A DNA stretch of 64,000 bases from Methylobacterium radiotolerans JCM 2831 (GTDB lineage Bacteria; Pseudomonadota; Alphaproteobacteria; Rhizobiales; Beijerinckiaceae): the NCBI RefSeq assembly GCF_000019725.1, contig NC_010505.1, forward strand, positions 1,116,001-1,180,000. Direction: 5' to 3'. Under the pieces are notes generated by a model. It did no database searches, was not told the origin of the DNA, and was given only the letters and a program-made list of their open reading frames with translations. Of this stretch, positions 45,966 through 55,085 are shown piece after piece (the stretch's first letter is position 1; the number at the start of each line of letters is the position of its first letter). The translations under genes were made by a program, and so were the position numbers.

Positions 45966-46577
45966 CTCGCTCTCCTCTCGTCCCGCGTGTTGCTCACGGC
46001 CGCGGTTCTCCTTCGCGCTATAGCGGCGATGCCGGAGGCGTCCAAGTGGGCCGAAAGTCGAAAGCCGACGGTTTCCGACATGAAAAAAGCGCGAGCACAG
46101 GGCGCGCATCCACGTATTCAAAATCGGCTTTCCGGCAGACCAAGTATTATTCGGCGCTGGCCTTGACCGACCCGGTGCCGAGACCTTCCCCGACCCCGCC
46201 GCCGCGAGCCTGAGCTGCTCCCGGACGCCCGGCGAGCACATGCAGCTCTAAGTCCTTGGTAAGACGTGCTCTCTCGCGCCTGAACAGCGGCAGGTCCCGC
46301 GAAGAACAGATCAGGTAGACTTTATACCAGCACTGACAAAGCCGTCCGCGACCGCCGCCGGGGTCCGTGCGGGCGGCGGTCGCGGACGGCGCGCGGGCGG
46401 CCGCGCGCCGCGGCGCCTTCAAATCCCGCTGTTCCGGCGGGCAAGTTTTTTCATGAGCCGGGAAAGCCCGGTCGGGCGTCTTGCACTTCCGTCCCGGATG
46501 ACGCGTGCCCAACCCTTCGCTACGGTGACCGCAAGGCCGCGCCCCGCGCGGATACAAAGATCACACGGAGGCGAGGA
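45966..46577. other. 612-nt ccr/ecm divergent intergenic region
   Basis: No convincing gene; short high-GC frames are shadows. It must contain both promoters. It holds a large 19-bp inverted repeat followed by an overlapping 8-bp one (46341-46409). No TetR-type regulator gene is present here. AT-rich patches lie at about 46080-46150 and 46315-46340, plausible promoter cores. Confidence 0.6.
46341..46409. promoter_or_regulatory. overlapping strong hairpins in the ccr/ecm spacer
   Basis: First hairpin: a perfect 19-bp stem (46341-46359 with 46372-46390) and a 12-nt loop. Second hairpin: GGCGCGCG (46388-46395) with CGCGCGCC (46402-46409), 6-nt loop. They share bases 46388-46390, so both cannot be fully formed at once. 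They lie about 170-235 nt upstream of ecm. Confidence 0.75.
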
Positions 46578-48620
46578 ATGGGCGCGAGCGTCGCCGAGAC
46601 CAGGAGCGACAAGTCGAGCCGCGACAAGCCCTGGATTATCCGCACCTACGCGGGGCACTCGACCGCGGCGGAGTCCAACAAGCTCTATCGGGGCAACCTC
46701 GCCAAGGGCCAGACCGGCCTGTCAGTCGCCTTCGACCTGCCGACCCAGACCGGCTACGACCCCGACCACGAGCTGTCCCGCGGCGAGGTCGGCAAGGTCG
46801 GCGTCTCGATCGCGCATCTCGGCGACATGCGGACCCTGTTCCAGGACATCCCGCTCGCCCAGATGAACACCTCGATGACGATCAACGCCACGGCCCCGTG
46901 GCTGCTGGCGCTCTACCTCGCGGTGGCCGAGGAGCAGGGCGCGCCGATCGCCGCGCTCCAGGGCACGACCCAGAACGACATCATCAAGGAGTACCTGTCG
47001 CGCGGCACCTACGTGTTCCCGCCCGCGCCGTCCCTTCGGCTCACCAAGGACGTGATCCTGTTCACGACCCGGAACGTGCCGAAGTGGAACCCGATGAACG
47101 TCTGCTCCTACCACCTTCAGGAGGCGGGGGCGACGCCGGTCCAGGAGCTCTCCTACGCGCTCGCCATCGCCATCGCGGTGCTCGACACCGTGCGCGAGGA
47201 CCCCGAATTCGACGCCGCGAGCTTCCCGGAGGTGTTCGGCCGGATCTCGTTCTTCGTGAACGCGGGCCTGCGGTTCGTCACCGAGATCTGCAAGATGCGG
47301 GCGTTCTCGGAGCTCTGGGACGAGATCGCCCGGGAGCGCTACGGCATCGACGACCCGAAGAAGCGCATCTTCCGCTACGGCGTGCAGGTGAACTCTCTGG
47401 GGCTCACCGAGCAGCAGCCGGAGAACAACGTCCACCGCATCCTGATCGAGATGCTGGCGGTGACGCTGTCCAAGCGCGCCCGCGCCCGCGCGGTGCAGCT
47501 CCCGGCCTGGAACGAGGCGCTCGGCCTGCCGCGGCCCTGGGACCAGCAATGGTCCATGCGCATGCAGCAGATCCTGGCCTTCGAGACCGACCTGCTGGAA
47601 TACGACGACATCTTCGACGGCAGCCACGTGATCGAGGCCAAGGTCGAGGAGCTGAAGGCGCAGACCCGCGCCGAGCTGGAGCGGATCGGCGGCATCGGCG
47701 GCGCGGTCGCGGCGGTGGAGACCGGCGCGCTCAAGCGCGCGCTGGTGGAGTCGAACGCCCGCCGGATCTCGGCCATCGAGGCCGGCGAGCAGATCGTCGT
47801 CGGCGTCAACAAGTGGCAGCAGGGCGAGCCGTCGCCGCTCACGGCCGGGGAGGGGGCGATCTTCTCCGTCTCCGAGACCGTCGAGATGGAGGCGCAGAGC
47901 CGGATCCGCGAGTGGCGCGGCCGCCGCGACGAGAACGCCGTCGGCCAAGCCCTCGACGCCCTGGAGCGGGCGGCGCGCTCCGGCACCAACATCATGCCGC
48001 CCTCGATCGAGGCCGCCAAGGCCGGCGTCACGACGGGCGAGTGGGGCGCGCGCCTGCGCGCGGTGTTCGGCGAGTACCGGGCCCCCACCGGCGTGACCGT
48101 CGAGACGGTCTCCAGCGGCGCGGCCGAGGAGGCCAAGCTCCTGATCGCCGATCTCGGCGAGCGGCTCGGCGAGACGCCGAAGCTCGTGGTCGGCAAGCCC
48201 GGCCTCGACGGCCATTCCAACGGCGCCGAGCAGATCGCGCTCCGCGCCCGGGACGTCGGCTTCGACGTCACCTACGACGGCATCCGCCAGACGCCGGCCG
48301 AGATCGTCGCGAAGGCCAAGGAGACCGGCGCCCACGTGGTCGGCCTGTCGATCCTGTCCGGATCCCACGTGCCGCTGGTGCGGGAGGTCCGCGCCAAGAT
48401 GCGGGAGGCGGGGCTCGACCACATCCCGGTGGTGGTCGGCGGCATCATCTCGCCGGAGGACGAGCTGGTCCTCAAGAACATGGGCGTGCGCGCCGTCTAC
48501 ACGCCGAAGGACTACGCCATCGACCAGATCATGGTCGGGCTCGCCAAGGTGGTGGAGAAGGGCCTGGAGCGCCGGGACGGCCCGTCGAACCAGCCGCGCG
48601 CGGAGGCTCAGGTCTACTAG
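46578..48620 (+). CDS. ecm: ethylmalonyl-CoA mutase (coenzyme B12-dependent)
   Basis: A 680-residue adenosylcobalamin mutase that converts ethylmalonyl-CoA to methylsuccinyl-CoA, the step after Ccr-made ethylmalonyl-CoA is epimerised. The N-terminal CoA-binding barrel begins WIIRTYAGHSTAAESNKLYRGNLAKGQTGLSVAFDLPTQTG and the C-terminal B12 domain has GKPGLDGHSNGAEQIA (the DxHxxG motif with the axial His). It matches MeaA/Ecm in having both domains on one chain. A GAGGCGAGG ribosome binding site precedes the ATG. Its TAG stop codon overlaps the IS element's target duplication. Confidence 0.96.
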   Translation: MGASVAETRSDKSSRDKPWIIRTYAGHSTAAESNKLYRGNLAKGQTGLSVAFDLPTQTGYDPDHELSRGEVGKVGVSIAHLGDMRTLFQDIPLAQMNTSMTINATAPWLLALYLAVAEEQGAPIAALQGTTQNDIIKEYLSRGTYVFPPAPSLRLTKDVILFTTRNVPKWNPMNVCSYHLQEAGATPVQELSYALAIAIAVLDTVREDPEFDAASFPEVFGRISFFVNAGLRFVTEICKMRAFSELWDEIARERYGIDDPKKRIFRYGVQVNSLGLTEQQPENNVHRILIEMLAVTLSKRARARAVQLPAWNEALGLPRPWDQQWSMRMQQILAFETDLLEYDDIFDGSHVIEAKVEELKAQTRAELERIGGIGGAVAAVETGALKRALVESNARRISAIEAGEQIVVGVNKWQQGEPSPLTAGEGAIFSVSETVEMEAQSRIREWRGRRDENAVGQALDALERAARSGTNIMPPSIEAAKAGVTTGEWGARLRAVFGEYRAPTGVTVETVSSGAAEEAKLLIADLGERLGETPKLVVGKPGLDGHSNGAEQIALRARDVGFDVTYDGIRQTPAEIVAKAKETGAHVVGLSILSGSHVPLVREVRAKMREAGLDHIPVVVGGIISPEDELVLKNMGVRAVYTPKDYAIDQIMVGLAKVVEKGLERRDGPSNQPRAEAQVY

Positions 48621-49525
48621 GGCGTCTCTGCAAACTCATGTGAGCCAGAGCATGGTCATGCCGAGGGTGACCATGGCGAGGTAGTTGGCAGCCCGCTTCT
48701 CGTAGCGGGTGGCGATGCGGCGATACTGCTTGAGGCGGTTGATCAGCCGCTCGACCTTGTTGCGCTCGCGGTACGCGGCCTTGTCAAAGTCGGGCTGACG
48801 CGGCTGGTCCTTGCGGGTCGGGATGACCGGCTCGATCCGACGCTGCCTGAGGCGACAACGCGCCGGCGGACTGGAGTAACCCCGGTCCCCTGCCGTCCTA
48901 CGGGGCCGCAGGCGCGGGCGGCCTCGCCCTGGACGTGGCACCGCGCCCTTGTCCATCAAGGCGTCCAGTGCGAACTGCTCGTGCCTTTCGCCGGCCGTCA
49001 GCACCGCCGCGATCGGCTTGCCGCCGCCCTCGGCGCGCAGATGCAGCTTGGTGGAGAACCCGCCCTGGCTGCGCCCGAGCGCTTCGCCCACGCCCTCGAC
49101 GGTCGCCTCACCCCCCGATGGCGCCGGACCGGCGTGCCCCGGCGGCGTGCTGGTGGGCGCGCACCACCGTGGCGTCCACGAAGTGCAGATCCCAGTCCAG
49201 GGCGCCGCGGGCGTCCGCCTGCGCCTGCAGGCGCTGCAGCACCCGGTCGAACACGCCCGCCTTGCGCCACCGGTAGAACCGGCTCGACACGGTTCCGACC
49301 GCCCCGTAGCGGGCCGGCAGGTCCTCCCAGGGAGCACCGGTACGCAGGATCCAGAGCATGCCGTTGAGCACTTGGCGGTGATCCTCGGCGGGCCGGCCCG
49401 TGCGCGGCTTCTGCGGAGGCAGCAGCGGGGCGATCTGCTCCCACTGCGCGTCAGTCAGTTCAAAGCGTCGCATCAGGCCCACATGGGGCCGATCCCGCGG
49501 CCTGTGAACCCTTTGCAGAGACGCC
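48621..49525 (-). mobile_element. IS5-family insertion sequence (IS427-like group)
   Basis: A 905-bp element bounded by 14-bp perfect inverted repeats: GGCGTCTCTGCAAA at the left end (48621-48634) and its complement at the right end (49512-49525). It carries one transposase split over two overlapping frames. Size, ends and target fit the IS427 group. It looks recent because the repeats are perfect and the target duplication is intact. Confidence 0.93.
48636..49473 (-). CDS. IS5-family transposase, two frames joined by a frameshift
   Basis: Frame A (49473 down to 49108, 121 residues) starts MRRFELTDAQWEQIAPLLPP and carries the DNA-binding region and the first catalytic Asp (LHFVDATVVRAH). Frame B (from about 49115 down to 48636) carries the second Asp (TAGDRGY) and the catalytic Glu region (ERNKVERLINRLKQYRRIATRYEK). 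The overlap contains a run of six G (49111-49116 on the complementary strand); joining needs a +1 or -2 shift. This is typical of programmed frameshifting in the family, though a one-base lesion cannot be excluded. Confidence 0.88.
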
Positions 49526-49538
49526 CTAGCGGACCGAG

Positions 49539-49568
49539 CCTGCCCGGACCGCGCGCGGTCCGGGCAGG
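49539..49568. terminator. 30-nt perfect palindrome downstream of the IS
   Basis: The sequence is a perfect inverted repeat of 15 + 15 bases (CCTGCCCGGACCGCG and its complement). It would have lain 19 nt after the ecm stop before the IS inserted, so it is probably the original ecm 3' hairpin. There is no T-tract. Confidence 0.6.
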
Positions 49569-49639
49569 ACCAAACAACCTTAATATTTCTCAGACAAGCA
49601 TAGGCCCCGGTCCCACCTGCGGGACCGGGGACGAATCCT

Positions 49640-51325
49640 ATGCGCGCCGGTATCTCCATCGCGGCCAAGCTCGGCCTGTGCCTCGCAGCCCTGGTGCTGC
49701 TGATCGCCGCGACGAGCGGCCTCTCGCTGGCCGAGCTCGGCCGCATCGAATCCGCCGCCGCGCAGCTGCGCGACACCCGCATCCCGGCCACCGATGCCCT
49801 CGGCCGGATCGGGATCAACTTCATGCGGCAGCGGGTCAACGCCGTCCGCCTGATCACCGCCGACACGCCCGAGCTGCGGGCCGAGGTCTCCGACCAGATC
49901 GCCAAGCGCGACGCGCTGCTCGCCGCCCAGTACGCCCGATACGAGGCCCTGCCGCTGACCCAGCCCGAACGCGAGGCCTACGCGGCCTTCCGCCAGCACG
50001 TGGCCACCTACGCCGAGCAGCAGCGGGAGGCGGTGGCCAAGGCCGAGGCGGGCGACGTCGCCGGCGGTCAGCGGATCTACAACACCACGATGTCGGACAG
50101 CATCCGCGCCATCATGGCCGACTGGGAGAAGCTCGTCGCCCTGAACGGCGACGGGTCGCAGGCGAGCGGCACGCTGATCGCGCAGACCTACGACGCCGCC
50201 AAGCGGAACGTGCTGGCGCTCGCCGGCCTCGCCCTGGCGGTGGCGCTCGGAGCCTTCGTGCTGGTGACCCGCGGCGTCAGCCGGCCGCTCCGGACCATCA
50301 GCGCGGTGACGCAGCGCCTCGCGGCGGGCGACGCCGAGGTGGCCATCCCCGGGCAGGAGCGCCGCGACGAGATCGGGGCTCTGGCGGGCTCCGTGGTGGT
50401 GTTCCGCGACAACCTCGTCCGCGCGCGCGCCCTGGAAGCCGAGACGGCGCTGGCCCGCGCGGACGCCGAGACGCAGCGCCGCGCCGCGACCCGGGCCATG
50501 GCCGACGCCTTCGAGCAGGCGGTGGGCGGCATCGTCGGCGGCGTGTCTGCGGCGGCGACCGAGCTGGAGGCGACCGCGCGGTCCCTCACCGGCAGCGCGG
50601 CTGACGGGGCCGGGCAGTCCGGCACCGTCGCGAGCGCGGCGAGCGACGCCGCCGCCAACGTCAACACCGTCGCGGCCGCCGCCGAGGAGCTGGGCTCCTC
50701 CGTGCAGGAGATCGGCCGGCAGGTCAGCGGCTCGGCGGAGCTCGCGCGGGTCGCCGTCGCGGAGGCGACCAACACGGTGGCGCTGGTCCAGGACCTGAGC
50801 AGCGCGGCCGCGAAGGTCGGCGACGTGGTGGCGCTGATCTCCGGGATCGCCGCCCAGACCAACCTGCTGGCGCTCAACGCCACGATCGAGGCGGCGCGCG
50901 CCGGCGCCGCGGGCCGCGGCTTCGCGGTCGTCGCCTCGGAGGTGAAGGCGCTGGCCGAGCAGACCGCCCGGGCCACCGAGGAGATCACCGGCCAGATCGG
51001 CCGGATCCAGTCCTCCACCGGGCAGGCCGCGTCGGCGATCGACGGGATCGGCCGGCGCATCCGCGAGATCGACGGCGTGGCCGCCAGCATCGCGGCCGCC
51101 GTGGAGCAGCAGGGCGCGGCCACCCAGGAGATCGTCCGCAACGTCGCCGAGGCGGCCGCCGGCACCGGCGCGGTGACCGGCACCATCGCGAGCCTCGCTC
51201 AGTCGGCCGAGGAGACCGGCACCGCCGCCGCCCAGGTGCTCGGCGCCGCGACCGAGATGTCGCGTCAGTCCGAGCATCTCGGGGCCGAGGTCGCCCGCTT
51301 CCTCGCCACGGTGCGGGCCGCGTAG
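49640..51325 (+). CDS. methyl-accepting chemotaxis protein
   Basis: A 561-residue receptor: N-terminal TM ([20 protein letters not shown], about 10-30), a periplasmic four-helix-bundle sensor (about 30-190), second TM ([19 protein letters not shown], about 192-210), HAMP domain ([34 protein letters not shown]) and a signalling domain with the highly conserved tip [47 protein letters not shown]. It has no C-terminal CheR-binding pentapeptide. The ligand is unknown; no che genes are adjacent. Confidence 0.93.
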   Translation: MRAGISIAAKLGLCLAALVLLIAATSGLSLAELGRIESAAAQLRDTRIPATDALGRIGINFMRQRVNAVRLITADTPELRAEVSDQIAKRDALLAAQYARYEALPLTQPEREAYAAFRQHVATYAEQQREAVAKAEAGDVAGGQRIYNTTMSDSIRAIMADWEKLVALNGDGSQASGTLIAQTYDAAKRNVLALAGLALAVALGAFVLVTRGVSRPLRTISAVTQRLAAGDAEVAIPGQERRDEIGALAGSVVVFRDNLVRARALEAETALARADAETQRRAATRAMADAFEQAVGGIVGGVSAAATELEATARSLTGSAADGAGQSGTVASAASDAAANVNTVAAAAEELGSSVQEIGRQVSGSAELARVAVAEATNTVALVQDLSSAAAKVGDVVALISGIAAQTNLLALNATIEAARAGAAGRGFAVVASEVKALAEQTARATEEITGQIGRIQSSTGQAASAIDGIGRRIREIDGVAASIAAAVEQQGAATQEIVRNVAEAAAGTGAVTGTIASLAQSAEETGTAAAQVLGAATEMSRQSEHLGAEVARFLATVRAA

Positions 51326-51368
51326 GGAGCCCCTCACGGTCGGGCGGCGGATCGCGTAGGACGGCACC

Positions 51369-52454
51369 ATGCCGCCCGCCCTGCCGCCCGACATGCCGCC
51401 CAACTTGCCGCCCAACTTGCCGCCCGCACTGACCACGATCCTGCTCCTGGCGGTGCCCCTCGCCGCCGCCCTCTCGGCGGGCCTGATCCTGCGCCTGCGC
51501 CCGCTGCTGCAGCGATACGCCCTGGCCCGGCCGAACGCCCGCTCCAGCCACACCGTGCCGACCCCGCAGGGGGGCGGGATCGCCGTGGTGACGGCCCTGG
51601 TCACGATCTCGGGCCTGCTGATCGCGGCGCCGGAGATCGGCGGCCGGCCGGACTGGATCTGGCTCGCGGGCGGCGCCCTGGCCCTGGCGCTCCTCGGCGC
51701 CGTGGACGACGTCCGGCCGCTGCCGGCCGCCCTGCGGCTCGCCGTGCAGGCCGTCGTGGTCGGCCTGCTGGTCTGGCACCTCGACGGGCGCCTGTTGCCG
51801 GGCCTGCCGCTCTGGCTGGAGCGCGGCCTCGCGCTGCTGGCCGGCCTGTGGTTCGTCAACCTGACGAACTTCATGGACGGGCTCGACTGGATGACGGTCG
51901 CGGAGATCGTCCCGGTGGCGGGCGCGCTCCTGCTCATCGGCCTCGTCGGGCACCTGCCGCCGCTGCCGACCCTGGTGGCGGCGAGCCTGCTGGGCGCGGT
52001 GCTGGGCTTCGCGCCGTTCAACCGGCCGGTCGCGCGGCTCTTCCTCGGGGATGTCGGCTCACTGCCGGTCGGGCTCATAACCGCGTGGCTCCTGTGCCAG
52101 CTCGCCCTAGCGGGCGGCCTCGCCGCCGCGCTGCTGCTGCCGCTCGTCTACCTCGCCGATGCCAGCCTGACCCTCGCCGCCCGGGCGGCGCGGGGCGAGC
52201 GGGTCTGGGAGGCCCATCGCGGGCACTACTACCAGCGGGCCACCGTCAACGGGCTCGGCGTGCCCGGCGTGGTCGGGCGGGTGTTCGCGGTCAATCTCGC
52301 CCTGGCGGCGCTCGCCGCCGCGACCTTGTTTTGGCCGTCCTGGACGGTCACGCTCGCCGCATCGGCCGCCGGGCTCGCCCTGGTCGCCGCCCTGCTCCGC
52401 CGCTTCGCCCGCGCCCCGGCACCGGGCCCAGCCGAAGGTGCCGCCCAGCCGTGA
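51369..52454 (+). CDS. MraY/WecA-type polyprenyl-phosphate sugar-1-phosphate transferase
   Basis: A 361-residue membrane enzyme with about ten hydrophobic segments. It has the family motifs HTVPTPQGGGIAVV, LGAVDDVRPL (catalytic DD), NLTNFMDGLDWM and NRPVARLFLGDVGSLPVG, as in WbpL/WecA, which start O-antigen or exopolysaccharide units on undecaprenyl phosphate. The start region encodes an unusual MPPALPPDMPPNLPPNLPPAL run (51369-51431) made of 12-nt repeats, so the true start may lie further in. The gene ends in a 20-nt tandem duplication shared with the next gene's start. Confidence 0.88.
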   Translation: MPPALPPDMPPNLPPNLPPALTTILLLAVPLAAALSAGLILRLRPLLQRYALARPNARSSHTVPTPQGGGIAVVTALVTISGLLIAAPEIGGRPDWIWLAGGALALALLGAVDDVRPLPAALRLAVQAVVVGLLVWHLDGRLLPGLPLWLERGLALLAGLWFVNLTNFMDGLDWMTVAEIVPVAGALLLIGLVGHLPPLPTLVAASLLGAVLGFAPFNRPVARLFLGDVGSLPVGLITAWLLCQLALAGGLAAALLLPLVYLADASLTLAARAARGERVWEAHRGHYYQRATVNGLGVPGVVGRVFAVNLALAALAAATLFWPSWTVTLAASAAGLALVAALLRRFARAPAPGPAEGAAQP

Positions 52455-52474
52455 AAGGTGCCGCCCAGCCGTGA
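52435..52474. repeat. exact 20-bp tandem duplication at a gene junction
   Basis: AAGGTGCCGCCCAGCCGTGA occurs twice in tandem (52435-52454 and 52455-52474). The first copy ends with the TGA stop of the transferase gene; the second contains the GTG start of the epimerase gene. Confidence 0.95.
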
Positions 52475-53406
52475 CCGGACTCATCGCGCTCACCGGGGCG
52501 ACCGGCTTCATCGGCCGCCACCTGCTCGCCGACCTCACCGCGCGGGGCTACCGGGTCCGCGTGCTGCTGCGCCGGCCCACGACCGTGCCAGAGGGCGCGG
52601 CGAGCGCGGTCGTGGGCGACCTGACCCGCCCGATCAACATGGCGGCGGCCCTCAGCGGCGTCGACGCGGTGGTGCATTCGGCCGGCCTCGCCCACGCCAA
52701 TCTGGGTCCGACGGCGTCGGGGACACCGGAGGACGACTATCGCACGCTCAACACCGAGGCGACGCGCAGGCTCGCGGAGGCCGCGGCGCGCGCGAAGGTG
52801 CGCCGCTTCGTGTTCCTGTCGTCGATCCGCGCGCAGGTGGGGGCGAGCGCGCCGGGGGTGGTCGGGGAGGGCGATCCGCCCCGGCCGACCGACGCCTACG
52901 GCCGCTCCAAGCTGGAGGCCGAGGCGGCGCTCGCCGAGATCGGCCTGGACTGGGTCGCGCTGCGCCCCGTCCTCGTCTACGGGGCCGGCGTGAAGGGCAA
53001 CATGGCCGCGCTCCTGCGGCTGGCGCGCAGCCCCTACCCGCTGCCGCTGGGCGGCCTCGCGGCGCGGCGCTCGCTGATCTCGCTGGAGAGCCTGTCGGGC
53101 GCCGTGGACGCGGTGCTGGCGGCGCCCGCCCCCCTGAACCGGGCCCTCGTCGCGGCCGACCCGGACCCGCTCAGCCTGCCCGAGATGATCGCGTCCCTGC
53201 GCCAGGGCCTCGGGCGCGGCCCGGGCCTCGTCCCGGTGCCGGCCGGGCTCCTCCGGCTGGCCTGCCGGCTGACCGGCCGGGACGCGCAGTTCGCCCGCGT
53301 CGCCGAGGGGCTCGTCGCCCGCGCCGACGGGCTCGCGTCCCTCGGCTGGCGGCCGGCCGGGTCGACCCGCGACGGACTCGCCCGGCTGGCCCGCGACGGC
53401 GGCTGA
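52471..53406 (+). CDS. NAD-dependent sugar epimerase/dehydratase
   Basis: A 311-residue extended SDR. The Rossmann loop LIALTGATGFIGRHLLADL, the catalytic YGRSKLEAE (YxxxK) and VFLSSIRAQVG are clear. It belongs to the UDP-GlcNAc/glucose epimerase-like group commonly paired with WbpL-type transferases, as here, and probably supplies the sugar nucleotide. The GTG start was preferred because homology begins immediately after it; a GTG 11 codons upstream is also open. Followed by a bidirectional hairpin. Confidence 0.85.
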   Translation: MTGLIALTGATGFIGRHLLADLTARGYRVRVLLRRPTTVPEGAASAVVGDLTRPINMAAALSGVDAVVHSAGLAHANLGPTASGTPEDDYRTLNTEATRRLAEAAARAKVRRFVFLSSIRAQVGASAPGVVGEGDPPRPTDAYGRSKLEAEAALAEIGLDWVALRPVLVYGAGVKGNMAALLRLARSPYPLPLGGLAARRSLISLESLSGAVDAVLAAPAPLNRALVAADPDPLSLPEMIASLRQGLGRGPGLVPVPAGLLRLACRLTGRDAQFARVAEGLVARADGLASLGWRPAGSTRDGLARLARDGG

Positions 53407-53424
53407 GGCGCGGCCCGCCTCAGC
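53402..53424. terminator. hairpin between two convergent genes
   Basis: GCTGAGGCG (53402-53410) pairs perfectly with 53416-53424 around a 5-nt loop. It overlaps the stop codons of both the epimerase and the aldolase genes, so it may serve both. Confidence 0.6.
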
Positions 53425-54343
53425 GGCCCGCGTAGATGTCGGTGATCTTGCCGAGCAGCGACAGGGCGTCCGCCTTCGAGCGCTGGAAGGCGTTGCGGCC
53501 GACGATCGAGCCGAACCCGCCGCCCGCCTGGATGGCGCGGATCTCGTCGAGGAAAGTCGCCTCCTCGGCATGGGCCCCGCCGGAGAAGATCACGATCCGC
53601 CGCCCGTTGAAGGCGCATTGCACCACGTGGCGGACGCGCTCGGCCGCCGTGCCGATCGGGATGCCGGTCGACTCGTAGACCTTCCTGGCCGCCGGCTGCT
53701 CGATATGGGCCGAGGGCAGCTTGACCTTGACGATGTGGGCGCCGAGCTGCGCGGCGATCTGGGCCGCGTAGCCGATCACGTCGATGGCGGTCTCGCCCTC
53801 CTTCGAGAGGGCCGAGCCGCGGGCGTAGGACCAGATCACCACGGCGAGGCCGACGCTCTTGGCCTCCTCGGCGATCTCGCGGATCTGCCCGTACATGGCG
53901 TTGCGGTGGGCCGAGCCCGGGTAGATCGTGAAGCCGATCGCGCAGGCGCCGAGTCGCAGGGCGTCCGCCACCGAGCCGGTGATCGCCTGCTCGGGATCCT
54001 CCTCGTCGGCCAGGAGGTCGTGGTCGTTGAGCTTCAGGATGAGCGGGATGCGCCCGGCATAGTCGCGCGCGCCCGCTTCCAGGAAGCCGAGCGGCGCCGC
54101 GTAGGCGTTGCAGCCGGCCGCCAGGGCCAGCTCGAAATGGTAGTGCGGGTCGTAGGCCGGCGGGTTCGGGCCGAAGCTGCGCGCGGGCCCGTGCTCGAAG
54201 CCCTGGTCGACGGGCAGGATCAGCATCTTGCCGGTGCCGCCGAGCTTCCCGTGCTCCAGCATCCGGGCGAGGTTGGTGAGGGTCCCGGGGCTGTCGGCCC
54301 CGTACCACGACAGGATCTCGGTGACGCGGGCGGATCGGTCCAT
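53420..54343 (-). CDS. class I fructose-bisphosphate aldolase, DhnA type
   Basis: A 307-residue TIM-barrel aldolase of the archaeal/DhnA family. It shows KMLILPVDQGFEHGPARSF, GACAIGFTIYPGS, VVIWSYARGSAL, the Schiff-base Lys in HIVKVKLPSAH and a phosphate-binding GGFGSIVGRNAFQRSK. It cleaves or forms fructose-1,6-bisphosphate without a metal; other members make shikimate-pathway precursors, so fructose-bisphosphate is the most likely but not the only possibility. The start MDRSARVTEIL was preferred over a much longer frame. Confidence 0.92.
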   Translation of the reverse strand: MDRSARVTEILSWYGADSPGTLTNLARMLEHGKLGGTGKMLILPVDQGFEHGPARSFGPNPPAYDPHYHFELALAAGCNAYAAPLGFLEAGARDYAGRIPLILKLNDHDLLADEEDPEQAITGSVADALRLGACAIGFTIYPGSAHRNAMYGQIREIAEEAKSVGLAVVIWSYARGSALSKEGETAIDVIGYAAQIAAQLGAHIVKVKLPSAHIEQPAARKVYESTGIPIGTAAERVRHVVQCAFNGRRIVIFSGGAHAEEATFLDEIRAIQAGGGFGSIVGRNAFQRSKADALSLLGKITDIYAGR

Positions 54344-54556
54344 CGGGCAGCCTCCTGGCCAGAGACCGTCGCGCCGCGGATCGGGCCGCGGGTCGTGCGC
54401 GGACGGCTCGCGGTCGGAACGATGAGGGCAAAGCCGAGGTTCCCGCACGGGGCGCTTTCGGCTAACCGGAGGCGCGCGGGCGCCGCCCGGTCTGGGCGCG
54501 CGCGCCGGAGCCGGGAGCCCCGAGGCCGGCCCACGATTCGCGTCAGAGGTTCGCTC

Positions 54557-55081
54557 ATGCGCAGGCTGATCCTGCTGCGGCACGCCAAGTCCGACCGTCC
54601 GCCGGGCGTGGCCGACCACGAGCGCCCGCTCAACGAGCGCGGGCGACGCGCCGCCCCGGCGGTGGGCGCCCACCTCGCGCGGGAGGGCCTGTGCCCGGAT
54701 CTCGCCCTGGTCTCCACCGCCGCGCGGACCCGCGAGACCTGGGCCGCGATGGAGGCCGCCCTCGGCAGCCCCGAGACGCGCTGGCACTCCGAGATCTACG
54801 AGGCGCCGGCGGATCGGATCCTCGGTGTGATCCGGCAGGCGCCCGACGCGGCCGCCACGCTGATCGTGGTCGGCCACAACCCGGGCCTCGGCGACCTCGC
54901 GGCGGCGCTCGCCGGGTCGGGACCGCGGGCGGCCCGGGACCGGCTGGCCCTGGAATTCCCGACGGCGGCCTGCGCGGTGATCGACTTCGACGGCGACCAC
55001 TGGGCGGAGATCGCGCCGGGCCGCGGGCGCCTCGACCGGTTCGTGCGCCCCCGGGACATCGACCCGGATCTCGGCGGCTGA
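54557..55081 (+). CDS. sixA: SixA-like phosphohistidine phosphatase
   Basis: A 174-residue histidine phosphatase. The catalytic RHG-type motif is LLRHAKSD (His9), followed by STAARTRETW and the second catalytic His in VVGHNPGLGDLA. These residues match SixA, which removes phosphate from His in phosphotransfer proteins such as ArcB and PTS-Ntr. The gene is monocistronic, divergent from the aldolase gene. Confidence 0.9.
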   Translation: MRRLILLRHAKSDRPPGVADHERPLNERGRRAAPAVGAHLAREGLCPDLALVSTAARTRETWAAMEAALGSPETRWHSEIYEAPADRILGVIRQAPDAAATLIVVGHNPGLGDLAAALAGSGPRAARDRLALEFPTAACAVIDFDGDHWAEIAPGRGRLDRFVRPRDIDPDLGG

Positions 55082-55085
55082 CGCC

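Larger units (their letters stand above)
48617..49529. repeat. CTAG target-site duplication flanking the insertion sequence
   Basis: CTAG occurs directly before (48617-48620) and after (49526-49529) the element. IS427-group IS5 elements favour short CTAG/YTAR targets, so this fits a target duplication. The left copy includes the ecm stop codon. Confidence 0.75.

Noticed and set aside
46147..46557. Minus-strand open frame in the ccr/ecm spacer
   Set aside because: No ribosome binding site, composition like shadow frames, and it runs through the 19-bp inverted repeat.
45966..46577. Cobalamin riboswitch upstream of the B12-dependent ecm
   Set aside because: No B12-box (GCCACTG-like) seen; the hairpins there are simple inverted repeats.
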